From the NCBI GenBank assembly GCA_016584305.1, contig JACEEZ010018903.1, forward strand, positions 104,475 to 168,474: DNA of 64,000 nucleotides, in the 5' to 3' direction. The translations under genes and the position numbers were made by a program. Shown piece by piece: positions 1 to 11,339 of the stretch. The stretch's first letter is position 1; each line of letters opens with the position of its first letter. The notes beneath the pieces are model-generated. The model did not search any database and had not been told where the DNA came from. It saw only the letters and a list, made by a program, of their open reading frames with translations. This stretch comes from Chionoecetes opilio (taxonomy: Eukaryota > Arthropoda > Malacostraca > Decapoda > Majidae).

Positions 1-1089
1 TGCATCGTGATCACTCTGGGATCTTCTGCCGACTCCCGAGGGATTCGCAAGGACTTGGTTTGATAACTGGTCTGTATTCTGGGAACTGAGAGTGCTGTGA
101 AGTGTGGGGCAGGTGTATCCAGCTTCTTCCCTGTGAATACAGGAGTGAGGCAAGGGTGCGTCCTTGCCCCATCACTTTTCAACGCTTGTATGGACTGGGT
201 ATTGGACAAGGTTGTAGATCAAAGTGATTGTGGAGCATCCGTCAGCAATACCAAGATCACTGATCTTGTTTTTGCCGATGATGCAGTAATCTTTGCTGAG
301 TCGCTGGAGGTCCTGGTGATGGCTCTCGAGGCCTGCACGAGGAGCAAAGCCTTTGGGACTTGAGGTCTCCTGGCTCAAGACCAAGGTCCAGGTGTTTGGA
401 GACTTACTAGATGAAGCAGTACAGTCTGTTCATGCATGTAGCGAGGACATTGAGATCTTGGAAAGTTTTACATACCTTGGTAGCGCAGTCCATAATGACG
501 GCGGGTCACGTAAAGAAGTCTTACGGCGGATTGGCATAGCCCACGGTGTTATGGACTCGCTCAGCAGGAGTATTTGGCGTTGTCGGTACCTGTGCAGGAG
601 GACAAAGATCCGGATCTTCAAATCGCTTGTGATCCCTGTCTTACTCTATGGTTGTGAGACATGGACACTAAATAGTGACTTGAAGAGACGAATCAATGCC
701 TTTGGTAATAAGTGTCTTCGCAGAATCATGGGGTATCGCTGGGATGATTACGTGTCAAATCAGCGATTGCACCGTGAGACTGAATCGAGGCCTATTACCT
801 GCATAGTCCGTCAGCGCCAACTTCGGCTATATGGGCATGTGGCACGCTACCCTGAAACCGATCCTTCCCATCGGGTTGTATCTGTAAGAGACAATCCGGC
901 GTGGAGGAGGCCAAGGGGGCGCCCACAAGGCTCGTGGCTGGGGCAAGTTGATGTTTCTTGTCGAGAGCTGCTTGGTATGGGAAGGCAGCCTGCATGGAGA
1001 CTCGCGCGTGGTGACCCCCGGGAGTGGCGTCGTAGGGTGGGCGAGGCGACGCGCCCCCCGGCGTATGCTCCTAATGATTGATTGATTGA
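1..1089 (+). mobile_element. RTE-type LINE, 3' portion, decayed (copy A1)
   Basis: This is the 3' part of a non-LTR retrotransposon polymerase, cut by the window edge. It begins inside the RT fingers, just after the expected catalytic-Asp motif. The motif B region GVRQGCVLAPSLFN and the catalytic FADDAVIF box are read at about 130-300. The C-terminal region (YLGSAVHNDGGS, LLYGCETWTLNSDLKRR, YGHVARYPETDP) follows to a stop at about 1081. The frame shifts once near 335-355, and single-base differences from the second copy at 35,188-36,382 break the first 90 bases. The tail is a short TGATTGATTGA repeat, as is usual for RTE-type elements. The clade is inferred from the motif pattern. The copy cannot be functional. 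Confidence 0.88.
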
Positions 1090-1091
1090 AT

Positions 1092-1713
1092 TACACACAA
1101 TCCTCGTTTTCCCGGACTAATAGGGGGGAGCACTGGTCCGGGAACTGCAAACGTCCGGGAATCGCAAAAGTCCTAGGCTATTACCCACCCCCGGACGTTT
1201 ATCCTACTCTAGTATTTACTGTCCGGCAACTGCCGGCCAATATCAACCAACTACCCCGCCGCGGACTTTTACGTCACTTTGTTGTTGTTTTTAGGGCTGC
1301 GAGGATCCCTTCGGGAACACTTTGAGCCCTGGTGATGTCCTATGATGCTATCACAGGCGCTGTAGTTGACCTGTCTTCCTCAGGAAGGCACAGGTGAGGT
1401 ATATGAAAGACGTGTTGTCAGGAGGGTGGACGCAGAGGTCCGCCGCCGCCACAGGGTGGGGCAGGTCACAGGTGGCAGACGTTCAGGGCGAGGGTTGAGA
1501 GCGTAGGCAGCACTACACGGTGGGCTTGTGGATCAGGGGTGACAGAGACGCTCAGACCGCCGGACAACTTTGTCGATTTACTGACTGACCATACATTTCT
1601 CCTCTGGGACTACCTCGTGACATATCCCCGGACGCTCATATTTTTAGTCCGGCCAGAATCCGATACCGGGTGAAATGCAGTGGCCTGTCGGAACGAGGTT
1701 TGTGTGTAATTTC
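1092..1713 (+). repeat. TIR repeat family 'ACACAAACCTCG', copy 1
   Basis: The left end reads ATTACACACAATCCTCG and the right end GAACGAGGTTTGTGTGTAAT, so the ends are inverted. The interior has several CCGG-rich stretches (GGTCCGGGAA, GTCCGGCAACTGCCGG) and no long ORF. It looks like a non-autonomous DNA element of about 620 bp. It abuts the LINE tail directly. A second copy follows in inverted orientation after about 90 bp and a third lies at 4,247. Confidence 0.6.
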
Positions 1714-1806
1714 AATGGAGAACTGATTTGATAAACGAGCAAATTGAGTTGGGACGGACGGAGCTCGATCAATGAACGAATTAAACTCATAATCAAGGTA
1801 CCACTG

Positions 1807-2407
1807 TTACACAACAAAAACAAAACCCTCAATTTTTCCCCGGATATTGGATTTGCCGGACAAAATCCGAGGTCCGTGTGATATGTCAAGAGTCCTCCGC
1901 ACAAATTTAAAAAAAAAAAAAATATATTCTCGTTGAAATGCATGGTCCTGTTTCGTAAATTGACAAAGATTGTCCGGCGGTCCGAGCGTCTCCGCTGTCA
2001 CCCCTAGGTCAGTGTCCGGCGCCTCCCGCCCAGGTGGGGCAGCATGGCTCACGATCGTTGTTGTTACATTTGGGCACAGCGAACACTCACTGTTCACCAT
2101 CACGGCCTCCGTTGGTCCCCTGACCTCCCACTGCCGGGACCTGGTGCCGGAACCTCTCTGAGACTGGTAAAAGTCGCCGGGCGGGACAGTTATATGGGCT
2201 GTTGACGGACAGTAAATACTAGAGTAGATAAAACGCGCCCGGGGTTGGGGTAATATGTCATTGGAATTTTTTTTTTTTTTTTTTTTTTTTGAAAAAAGGA
2301 TAGATTCCTGGACTGTTTGGGATTCCCAGACTTTTGTGGTTTCCCAGACCAGTGCATTCTTTCCCCCCTATTAGTGGGGTCCCGGAAGATCGAGGTTTGT
2401 GTGTAAT
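1807..2407 (-). repeat. TIR repeat family 'ACACAAACCTCG', copy 2 (inverted)
   Basis: This is the reverse complement of much of copy 1: TAGTCCGGCCAGAATCCG near 1,641 matches CCGGACAAAATCCGAGG near 1,856 inverted, and the CTACTCTAGTATTTACTGTC block near 1,204 matches GACAGTAAATACTAGAGTAG near 2,208. It ends in ATCGAGGTTTGTGTGTAATA. A T-tract of about 24 bases at 2,267-2,290 sits inside. Together copies 1 and 2 form a 1.3-kb imperfect palindrome with a 93-bp spacer. Confidence 0.6.
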
Positions 2408-2689
2408 ATTCGCGATTAGGGGAAATTAACTTTTGGAATGGTTTTGGCTAGACGCTATTAAATTGCCAACGTGAAGGACCTACTGGACGTGAGGATTGGC
2501 CGGTGAAAATACATGATCATAGTGTGAGCTCACAAGAAGACTGACAATGTACACTAAGATTGCAAAGAAAGAAATGTAGTCCCGAAAATTCATAAGTTCG
2601 GAGGGAACAAGAAGGGCCAGCGAGCATCACAGGCATGCCTATTCCTAACCAGTGAATTCAAAACATTGTGAAGATTATTGGTGGAAAAA

Positions 2690-4250
2690 AACTGATGGAT
2701 TATAATACCTTGAGAAAACCTTTTACCTTCAATAATACCTTTGAGAAAACCTTTTTACCTTTAACAATAAATACCGGATTGGAAAACCATTACTCAAACA
2801 CTAAATACTTGAGATAACCATAATAAAACGCTAAACAATAAATACCTTTGGAAAACCATTACTCCTACAATAAACAACCTTGAGGAACAAACCATTACGT
2901 TCTAACAAACATACCTTGATGAAAAACCTTTTACCTTTAAGCAAAAATACCTTGAGAAACCATTACTCTAACCAATAGAAGTACCCTTGAGAAAACCATT
3001 ACTCTAAACAATAAATACCTTAGAAAACCATTACTCTAACAATAAAATAACTTGAGAAAACCATTACTCTCACATAAATTACCTGAGAAAAAACCATTAC
3101 TCTAATAATAAATACCTTGAGAAAACCATTACTCTAACATAAATACCTTGAGAAAACCATTAACTCCTAACAATAAACCTTAGAACACCATTACTCTAAC
3201 AATAAATACCTTGAGAAAACATTACTCTAACAATAAACACCTTGAGAAAAACCATTACTCTAACAATAAATATACCTGTAAGAAAACCATTTACTCTAAG
3301 ACAATAAACAAAAACCTTGAAAAAACCATTACTCTGAACAATAAATACCTTGGAAAACCATTACTCTAACAATAAAATACCTATGAAAAACCATTACTCT
3401 AAACAATAAAATACCTTGAGAAACCATTACTCTAACAATAAATACCTTGAGGAGAAACCATTACCTCTAAACAATAAACCCTTGAGAAACCATTACTCTA
3501 ACAATTAAAATACCTGGAAAACCATTACTCTAACAAAAAACAACCGGTTGAGAAAACCATTACTACGTTCTAAACAATAAATACCTTAGAGAAAACCATT
3601 ACTCTCTATAACAATAATAACCCTTGAGAAAACCATTACTCTACAATGAATACCTTGGGAAAACCATTACTCTAACAATAAAATAACCTTGCGAAAACCT
3701 TTTAAACTTTAACAATAAATACCTATGAGAAAAACCATACTACTAACAATAAATACCTGAGAAAACCATTACTAGCTCTAACATACAATAACATTGAGAA
3801 AACCATTACTCTAACATAAGATATACTTGAGAAAACCCTTTATCTAACAATAATGTACCTGAAAAACCATTAACTTCTAACAATAAAACCTTGAAAAACC
3901 TTTTACCTTACCAAAATAAATACCTTTGAGAAAACCAAATTATCTAACAATAAATACCTTAGAGAACACGCATTACTCTCAACACTAATACCCTTGAGAA
4001 AACCATTACTCTAACAATAAATTACACTTGCGAAAACGCATTAATCTCTAACATAAATACCTTGAGAAAAACCATTACTCTAACAATAAATACCTTGAGA
4101 CAAACCATTTAACTCCTAACAATAAATACCTTGAGAAAACCATTACTCTAACAAATAAATACCTTGAAGAAAACCATTAACTCGCTAAACAATAAATAAC
4201 CTGTGGAGAAAACCATTACTTCTAAACAATAAATACTTGATAAACCATTA
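2690..4250. repeat. 32-bp satellite array
   Basis: About 48 tandem copies of a unit resembling TACCTTGAGAAAACCATTAC plus TCTAACAATAAA. The copies differ mainly by one-base insertions and deletions rather than substitutions, which is unusual for an ageing satellite and suggests sequence error. The right edge runs straight into the TTACACAACAAACCTCG end of the next TIR repeat. There is no coding potential. Confidence 0.95.
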
Positions 4251-4910
4251 CACAACAAACCTCGTTTTTTCCCCTTTCCCCCCCCGGACTAATAGGGGGG
4301 GGGTGGCACTGGTCCGGGAACCGCAAAAGTTTGGAATCGCAAGTAAAAAAAAAAAAAAAATTAAAAAAAAAAGTCCGATGCGCATTACCCCACCCCCCCG
4401 GCCTTTATTCACTACTCTAGGTATTTAACGGTCGCGGCACAGCCACATCAACTACCACCTCGTCGCCCGCGGGACTTTTACAATCGTTAGCACAGCAGAC
4501 AGCCACCTGGCGGAGGCAGCAGAAAGTGTGTCAACATATGTCTCAAGGACGTTCCTGCCCAGGGGCAATGGGATTCATGGTACTAACAGAGGGCTGTCAG
4601 GTAACCGTGATTTCGGTGTGGTCCAAATGGAAAAATACGACCGCTGGAGCATGCGGCCTGACCTGGCAGGGAGGCGGCAGACACTGCACCAGGGATGGCA
4701 GGAGAGCTCGGACCACCGACAAAGAACTTAATTTTACGAAACAGGACCAGGCATTTCCTCCACGTTAAAATAAATAACTAAATAAATAAGATAAATAAAA
4801 AATTGTCGCGAGACTCTGACATAATCCCAGGACGCCTCAGATTTTGTCCGGCAAAATGCCGATATACCCAGGAAATGGAATTCTGGGGAAATTCGAGGTT
4901 TTTCGTGTTG
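4247..4910 (+). repeat. TIR repeat family 'ACACAAACCTCG', copy 3
   Basis: It begins TTACACAACAAACCTCG and repeats the GGACTAATAGGGGGG and CACTGGTCCGGGAACCGCAA blocks of copy 1. The other end is probably ATTCGAGGTTTTTCG near 4,891. A-tracts near 4,345-4,372 interrupt it. Related fragments (CCTATGATGCTATCACAGGCG-like) recur near 1,340, 5,160 and 5,385, so repeat debris of this family continues to about 5,470. Confidence 0.5.
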
Positions 4911-6880
4911 GTATATATAGCATGGGAGGTCCCTACTATAATACGATGCACGTTAGGTCCACCTGGCATACCTGCGTAAAGAAGCTAAATCTTGGTATAA
5001 CTGAAACTAATTTGGGGTAAAATATAGGTTTGTGGTTCCAGGACCATCAATTAAAGAAGAAGAAAAAAAAACAAGAACAATTGTGGTTGTTTCAACAGCT
5101 AAAATGTAAAATTTGGTAAATATTTATTAGGGGTTCAAAGAACTCCTTGAAGAAATCCTATGATCCCTGGTGATAATCACTATGGTGCGTATCACAGGCG
5201 TGGAGCTCTTGTGACCTGGCTTTTTTATTCAGGAGGCACATATTAATACAGCTAGATAACGGGGGTGTTGTGTTTGTGCAGGGCGGGGGCGGCGGCCGAT
5301 GTCTGCCGCCAGCCGGGTGAGATCTCCTTGGTAATTATGTTTCGTAAGGCAATCGAGGACCCCTTTGAGGGAATCCTATGGTCACTCTGGTGAATATCCT
5401 ATGGTGCTATCAACAAGACGAGAGCTGGACTGTCGTCTTCAGGAAGGGACAACAGGTGAGGCGGATGAAACCGGCGGTTTTTTTTGATAGAGGGCGGCGG
5501 ACGGGGGCAAGGGCCCCGCCCCGCCTCCCCGCCACCGGTAGGGTTTGGGCAGGTCTTAGAAACGGTCTTATTCACAATCCCACATCGTTATTATACACTT
5601 ATAGTGATTATGGTGAGATGTTTATACTACACGTGGGTCCATTATCATAAAATCATGTAGCACCGATGTGTCACCGGTTAAAATAAGGGTTATTTAAAAG
5701 ATGTTTATGAGATGGAGAGTGTGACCTGCTTGGCAGGGGCAATGAGAGTGATCTGATAAAAATATTCCTTTATCTTATGGCCGCGAGGAGCCTGTTCCCC
5801 ATATAACACAATATTCACTATCTTATTTCAACCCACATAACCACCTTCTTTATTCTAAATCTACCATACTGATACGGTTCTATCCCTTCATAACCACCAA
5901 AACTAGCAACACAACAGGACTCCTTCTTATACATCCTTACTATCTGTACATAAAACGATCCTTAAAATAAATGTCAAGCAGATCCAAATAAAACTAGAAA
6001 ATTAGTATTTTTAGATGGACGAGGACAGAGGGCGGAGAGAGAGTCAGTCTGGCATGCCATCCCTTGCCCGGAAATATGTCTCGGCTGACTTGTGATTGTG
6101 AGAAGTTTTAAAAACTGTTTGGTGATGGCTGGTGACGGATGACGCCTTAGCCAGTCCACAAACCCTTCCTGTAACTCTGTTTACGACCTACACGAGGGAG
6201 CTTTGTAAGCTTCCGTATTAGTTTGGAAAGGTAGTATCTAGGTAGTGCGAGAGGCAGGTGTTGGCTGGCCATAGGTGAACTACCCTCCGTTGCTTTGTCT
6301 GGCTTTTTTTTTTTTTTTCTTTGTTTCTCTTATCCTTTTTTCTTTTTTTATTTTTTCCGCCCAGGGGTTGTGAATTTTTGTAGGCCACATTCGTAACCGA
6401 GCCACCCGAATGATCACTTTTTTCATTGATTATCGTACAACCTTAGGTAAAAATCATATAGTTAGAAATGATTTTTATAATTTTAGTAAATAATAACTTT
6501 TAATTTACTTTAGTAAATAACATTGGTAATTTTTTACACTCACCCGTGTTTTGAATGTCGTAGCATTGGATTTTTTTTCGATCTCGTATGATATTGAAAA
6601 TAGACCCTAATTTACACATCTGGTATATCGAATGCTCGTATAAACGGAACCTCCCTAGTATATATAAAAAAAAACAACTTGTCTTTGGCCTTTGCCGAGT
6701 TAATATCAAAATTCAGAGTTTATACAATGCCGAGTTATAAGGGTTTAACTGGTACAATCGAAAAAAAAAAAAAGAAAAAAACCGTTGCTCCTGGCGATTT
6801 AAGTAGCTAATGATCGTGTCAGTACGGAGGTCCCAAAAAGCTCGTTTCCGGGAGGTAGAAAACTGTCCAATGGCAAGTCC
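4911..6880. other. No recognisable gene; repeat fragments and T-rich sequence
   Basis: Apart from the fragments of the 1.1-kb repeat family near 5,130-5,470 I see no domain, RNA gene or clear terminal repeat here. The stretch has a pyrimidine tract at 6,306-6,358 and a short A-tract at 6,762-6,780. Small ORFs in both directions have no recognisable similarity and look random. Confidence 0.6.
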
Positions 6881-7326
6881 AATACTCCATGAGGTTCAAC
6901 CCCTTGGGAGACATGTTTTTTCCTTCGCTTAGACGGCCTCGGGGGTGTGACAATCCACGAATAGTGATGTGTGTGTGTGTTGTGTGTGTGGTTTGTGTGT
7001 GTGGTTGTGTGTGTTGGTGTGTGTGTGTGTGTGTTGGGTGTGGGGTGCTTTATTACCGCCGTGGAATGGTAAAAGGTGTTGTATTCATTAATATAGTGTA
7101 GATAATCGTGAAAAAATTGAGATGTCCAATTTTCCCTGGCTACAGATCGATATTTAAGACCACCACAATATAGGTAAGCTATTGCGTCCAAACTATAGAC
7201 TAGCTCTACCTCCTCTCTTGATTTACAAATAGTCAAGAGTTTTAATATGTCTCTAATAGTATCCTGTGAGTAATGAAGTTTTAAAAAAATAGTTGTAATA
7301 GTATCAAGACCATTTATAAAGGACAT
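6799..7326 (-). CDS. Unrecognised 175-codon ORF
   Basis: An open frame starts with ATG at 7,326 and runs down to 6,799. The first 90 residues (7,326 to about 7,055) have ordinary protein composition, with segments such as FLKLHYSQDTIRDILKLL and EEVELVYSLDAIAYLYCGG that look helical. The second half is only the translation of a (CA)n/(GT)n microsatellite (HTHTPTHTTTHTNH) and is probably not genuine coding sequence. I recognise no domain. It could be a fragment of a gene, of a viral or transposon protein, or chance. The low-complexity tail argues against an intact gene. Confidence 0.25.
   Translation of the reverse strand: MSFINGLDTITTIFLKLHYSQDTIRDILKLLTICKSREEVELVYSLDAIAYLYCGGLKYRSVARENWTSQFFHDYLHYINEYNTFYHSTAVIKHPTPNTHTHTPTHTTTHTNHTHNTHTHHYSWIVTPPRPSKRRKKHVSQGVEPHGVLDLPLDSFLPPGNELFGTSVLTRSLAT
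6967..7046. repeat. (GT)n microsatellite, imperfect
   Basis: About 80 bases of GT/GTG repeats with occasional extra T or G. Confidence 0.95.
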
Positions 7327-7458
7327 CTATACCTGGTAGCTATGTAGGTATATTAGTTATGTATTTATATTCTTTTATGTATATTATAAGCATCTAAATT
7401 CATGGTTTGTTAATAATAGGAGGTCATATCTGCCTATATTGCATACAACAACAAAACC

Positions 7459-7752
7459 CTAGAGTGGAATAACAACAATAATAATAATAATAAACAACAA
7501 TAATAATAATAATAATACTAATAATAACAACAACAAAACAACAATAATAATGATATTAATAATAATAAATAAACAAGCAGTAATAAGAATAATAAATAAC
7601 AATAATAATAATAATAATACTAACAAACAACAACAAAAACAACAACAACAATAATAATAATAATAATAATACCTAATAATGAACAACAACAACAATAATA
7701 GATAATGATATTAATAATCATGAATAACAACAATAATAATAATAATGATAAT
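7459..7752. repeat. (AAT)n/(AAC)n trinucleotide tract
   Basis: About 290 bases of mixed AAT and AAC triplets with two diverged interruptions (near 7,555 and 7,700). Apparent polyleucine or polytyrosine ORFs across it are artefacts of the repeat. Confidence 0.95.
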
Positions 7753-8119
7753 GAGATAAGTAAAGAATCCTTGATGTAAATTTATTCTGTTTATTTTTCC
7801 GCATGAAAACAAAAAATCTGAATTTCAGATAAGAGAGTATCAAAGACCCGCAATTGACGTTGATCAATGTAAATAAATAATGATAGACTAAAATAGAGAG
7901 TAATAGAGAGATAATGCATACAGGCAACGGATAACCTCAAATATAAACTGTCAGATGCAGAATAAGGTCCTTAACTGAGTACAGCGAGGAAAAGGATTTA
8001 TGTGTCACCATTACATAAAGATCTTAAAACCAGGTACGGCATTTGCCTAGCTTGCCAGTAAAAAAGGCAAATATGGATGCTGGGGCTTCATAAACGCATA
8101 CTTTGGACAACAAAACGTC

Positions 8120-8640
8120 CTAAGTAATGACAACAATTATACACGTCCTTGGTTAGGGCCGCACTTAGAATGATGCCGTTTACTAATTATTCCTGCTGGT
8201 TTGCCCTTGTTTTGCAAAGGTTCCAAAGTGCCGAATTGGAATCAGTTCAAAGAGCAACCCAAACTGATTCCATCTCTAGCAAAATGCAATCTTTATCAAG
8301 GAGAGGCGTGCGAACACTTAATATTGTTTCTTTAAAGAATCTTAGAATCCGTGGGGACTTGTAGAGAACTGTTTACATCGTCCTAAGGAATTGATGTCAT
8401 ATAATCAAGAGAACCTATTCGAAATTTCTCCGCACGTGACAAACAGAGAACAACGGTTTAAAACTGAAGGTCAGCGATTCATCACAGATCTCCGAAAGAA
8501 TAATTTCAATGTTGAGTTGTTCCATCGTGGAACAAACTACCCATCTAATGTTGTCCAAGCCAGCACATAAATTCATCTAAAATAGAACGTACGACGTCTT
8601 TTAAGTAAAATGGGTTTTGAATTGCTTTCCGCGAGTTATA
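8120..8640 (+). mobile_element. LINE polymerase 3' fragment (Jockey/CR1-like), decayed
   Basis: Translation in shifting frames gives pieces typical of the C-terminal end of CR1/Jockey-type RT proteins: ELESVQRATQTDSISSKMQ, TLNIVSLKNLRIRGDL, then after frameshifts NNGLKLK and SWNKLPSNVVQASTI (the usual WN.LP..VV ending). Multiple stops and indels make it a dead fragment. Upstream RT motifs are absent, so it is 5'-truncated as is normal for LINEs. The clade is inferred from the tail motifs only. Confidence 0.65.
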
Positions 8641-9069
8641 CTATAATCGTCCTATATGCATTCTAAACAAGATTGACTCGTTTTAGTGGTAGTTGTAGTT
8701 AGCATACTTCTATCCTATCATTCTTCGACTACGAAACTTCCCTGTCCTACTTTCTTTAGGAAATGGTGTCCCCTTCTAACGGTTTCTCTTACATGAATTT
8801 GTTAGTGGGTAGCGTATTTAGTTCAACAGATACCCTCGTTATAGCCAAGGTGCCTGGTATCTGTTCTCCTCCTATGTACTCCTCCAGTATCATGTAGCAT
8901 GGAGGAGGAAGGGAGACGCTGGCTGGCACTTGCAAGCTTAATATTCTTGTTACATTTCCTAACCAAACTCCGGCACACGTCCTTGTACAGGAACTCAAAC
9001 TATTCTCCCCGGCTGTTATCTGGGTGTGACTACTCACTCTGAGCTGCGACATGTTACCCCTATGCCATT

Positions 9070-10310
9070 ACTTTAATTAATGCAAACAGCACACTTCCCG
9101 TCCTGGCAGGCTGCCCCTCACAGTGTGTCTGGATATGCCTGCAACACCACTCTTGGTAGGAAAACCTTGCGCAAACATCACCTGTACTTCCTCTCACCAG
9201 TGTGTTGAAGCATGTGGGTTGTTAAGATTGCCTCTGGGTAAATGTTTTCCTGCACCGTCCCTGACACTCAAAGTTTTCTCTCACCAGTGTGGGTGAGATG
9301 TGTGTGTTAAGACTGCTCTTGTGGTAATGTTTTCCCTACACTCCTGACACTCAAAGTTTCTCTCACGCAGTGTGGGTGAGGATTGTTTGTTAAGACTGCT
9401 CTTCTGGGAAATTTTTCCTACACTCCTGGCACTCAAAGTTTCTCTGACCAGTGTGGGTGAGCATGTGTGTGTTAAGATTGCCCTTCTGGGTAAATGTTTT
9501 TTGCCTTCACGTCCTGACACTCAAAGTTTCTCTCACCAGTGTGGGTGAGGAGTGTTTGTTAAAGATTGTGCACTTGAGGGTAAATGGTTTTCCCTACACT
9601 CCTGACACTCAAGTTTTCTCTACCAGTGTGGGTCGACATGTGTGTGGTTAAGATTGCCCTTCTGGGTAAATGTTTTCCCACACTCCTGACACTCAAAGTT
9701 TCTCTCACCAGTGTGAGTGAGCATGTGTTTGTTAAGACAGCTCTTGTGGGTAAAGGTTTTCCCTACACTACTCCTGTCATCTCCTAAATTTTTCTCACTC
9801 AACATGTGGGTGAGCATGTGGGGTGTTAAGATTCTCTTAAGGCTAAATGTTTTCCTGCACGCCTGACACTCAAAGTTTCTCTCAACACCAGTTTGGGTGA
9901 GGATGTGTTTGTTAAGACTGCTCTTGTGGGTAATGTTTTCCTACACTCCTGGACGCTCAAGTTTCTCTGCACCAGTGTGGTGAGCATGTGGCTCCTAGAG
10001 CACTTTACCATTAAACACTTTGCCACAGTGGTCACACCTCAGCCCTGTCTTCGTTATGGGTGAGGATGTGTGCCGTAAATGCCACCTTTTGCTGGAGGCA
10101 CACTTTGCCACTGGTCAACAAGTGTAGGTCTTTTCAACCCCTCCATTGCTAGCACTACTTCTGCCAGCACATCTGTGGTGGGAGGCTCAGCTGGTCCTGC
10201 AGGAACCCCGGTGGAGGCCCGGGGATGAACCAAGCGTTTTCCCTAATACAAGGGAATCTTGGAGAGTCCTGGCGTGGGCTCCGCCTGACTCTTCACCTCA
10301 GCACCTGTAA
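9070..10310 (-). pseudogene. C2H2 zinc-finger array gene, frameshifted
   Basis: The minus strand carries roughly ten tandem 84-bp modules, each coding one C2H2 finger with linker (consensus [19 protein letters not shown], then LNTHMLTH). The best-preserved run is about 9,620-9,817. Two diverged N-terminal fingers lie at about 10,030-10,130. Upstream is a proline-rich segment (AEPTPGLSKIP, PAGPAEPPTTDVLAEVV), preceded by a likely splice acceptor TGTTACAG about 10,307-10,314. Such proteins bind DNA in the nucleus. The reading frame is lost several times through one-base indels, which could be real or sequencing error. The 3' end drifts out of the finger pattern near 9,070-9,200. Confidence 0.8.
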
Positions 10311-10574
10311 CATTGGTGGCCGTCAGCACACAAGCATGCAAGTGCTTCCTTGAAGGGTGCTTCCTGCTTCACCCTCCATCTAACACCTAGCCGAGTGTTT
10401 GCATCCAAGGAGTAGGCCAGCACAGGAGCCTCAACGCCACCACTCTACAGAACACCAGCCGTGCATCACTCACCGCTACTTTTGCAAATGAGTGCAGAAG
10501 TGTTTGTGGTGTGTGAGTCCCCACATAAACACAGCTTAAATTATGTCACAACACACTTCCTTGACTGCCACCAC

Positions 10575-10641
10575 AACACACACACACACACAACACACAC
10601 ACACCACACACACACACACAACACAAAAACACACACACTTT
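10575..10641. repeat. (CA)n microsatellite
   Basis: ACAC repeats with a few CACC interruptions. Confidence 0.95.
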
Positions 10642-10704
10642 CCTTTCGTGCAGCAGATAATCATAACAATTGTGCAGATTTGACTAGATCATGACATTTT
10701 TAGC

Positions 10705-10985
10705 AGTGTTAGTACCTCAAGCGGATATCCTGAACCCCAAACCTGTCCTTGTTGCACTCACTAACCGACCTTCATTCCTGATCCCAGCTGGATTACCTAT
10801 GCCATTTTGAGGTGGTGGCGGGATTAGTGGAAGGAGATTACTCTCTCCTCCTCTCTCTCTCTTATTCTTGCTTTCCCTCCTCCACCATCCTTTTATCTCT
10901 CTCTCTCTTTCTTTCTTTTTTCTTCTTTTTTCCCTCCTCTTTCTCTCTTCCTCCTTTTCTTCTTCCTTTCATTTCTTGTCCTCCG
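10705..10985. repeat. Left arm of a 3.4-kb inverted repeat, with CT-rich tract
   Basis: The 150 bases from CTCAAGCGGATATCC through GGAAGGAGATTACT match the reverse complement of 14,020-14,152. The arm continues into a polypyrimidine (CT-rich) stretch at 10,840-10,978 that mirrors the (GA)n at 13,957-14,018. Confidence 0.8.
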
Positions 10986-11104
10986 ACCAGGAAAGGACCC
11001 AAAGTGAGGCACGAGCCCTCAGCCGCCCTCAGCTGACCTGACCCCTTCTGCCCGCGCCACTGCTACCTTACCTGACCCCTCTTTCCTTGAGCTTGAAGTC
11101 AGGT

Positions 11105-11133
11105 GACACACACACACACACACACACACACAG
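11105..11133. repeat. (AC)n microsatellite
   Basis: A short perfect AC repeat just downstream of the CT-rich tract. Confidence 0.9.
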
Positions 11134-11339
11134 CATAGTGTGGTGTTTTGTGAAAGACAGATTGTATGCTTTTTTGAAAGATTTGGACATGAAGGGGAGG
11201 AATAATAGGCATAGAGGAAGGCCAAAAAGACTGTCAGAGGCGTATCCAGAGGAGGAGGTGACAGCAAAAGAAAATATAATTAAAATATATAAAAAAGGGG
11301 GATGAAGAAGGGTAAAGAAATAAGACTATAGAGAGGCTA

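Noticed and set aside
2690..4250. CRISPR-like repeat-spacer pattern
   Set aside because: No separate spacers; the whole 32-bp unit repeats.
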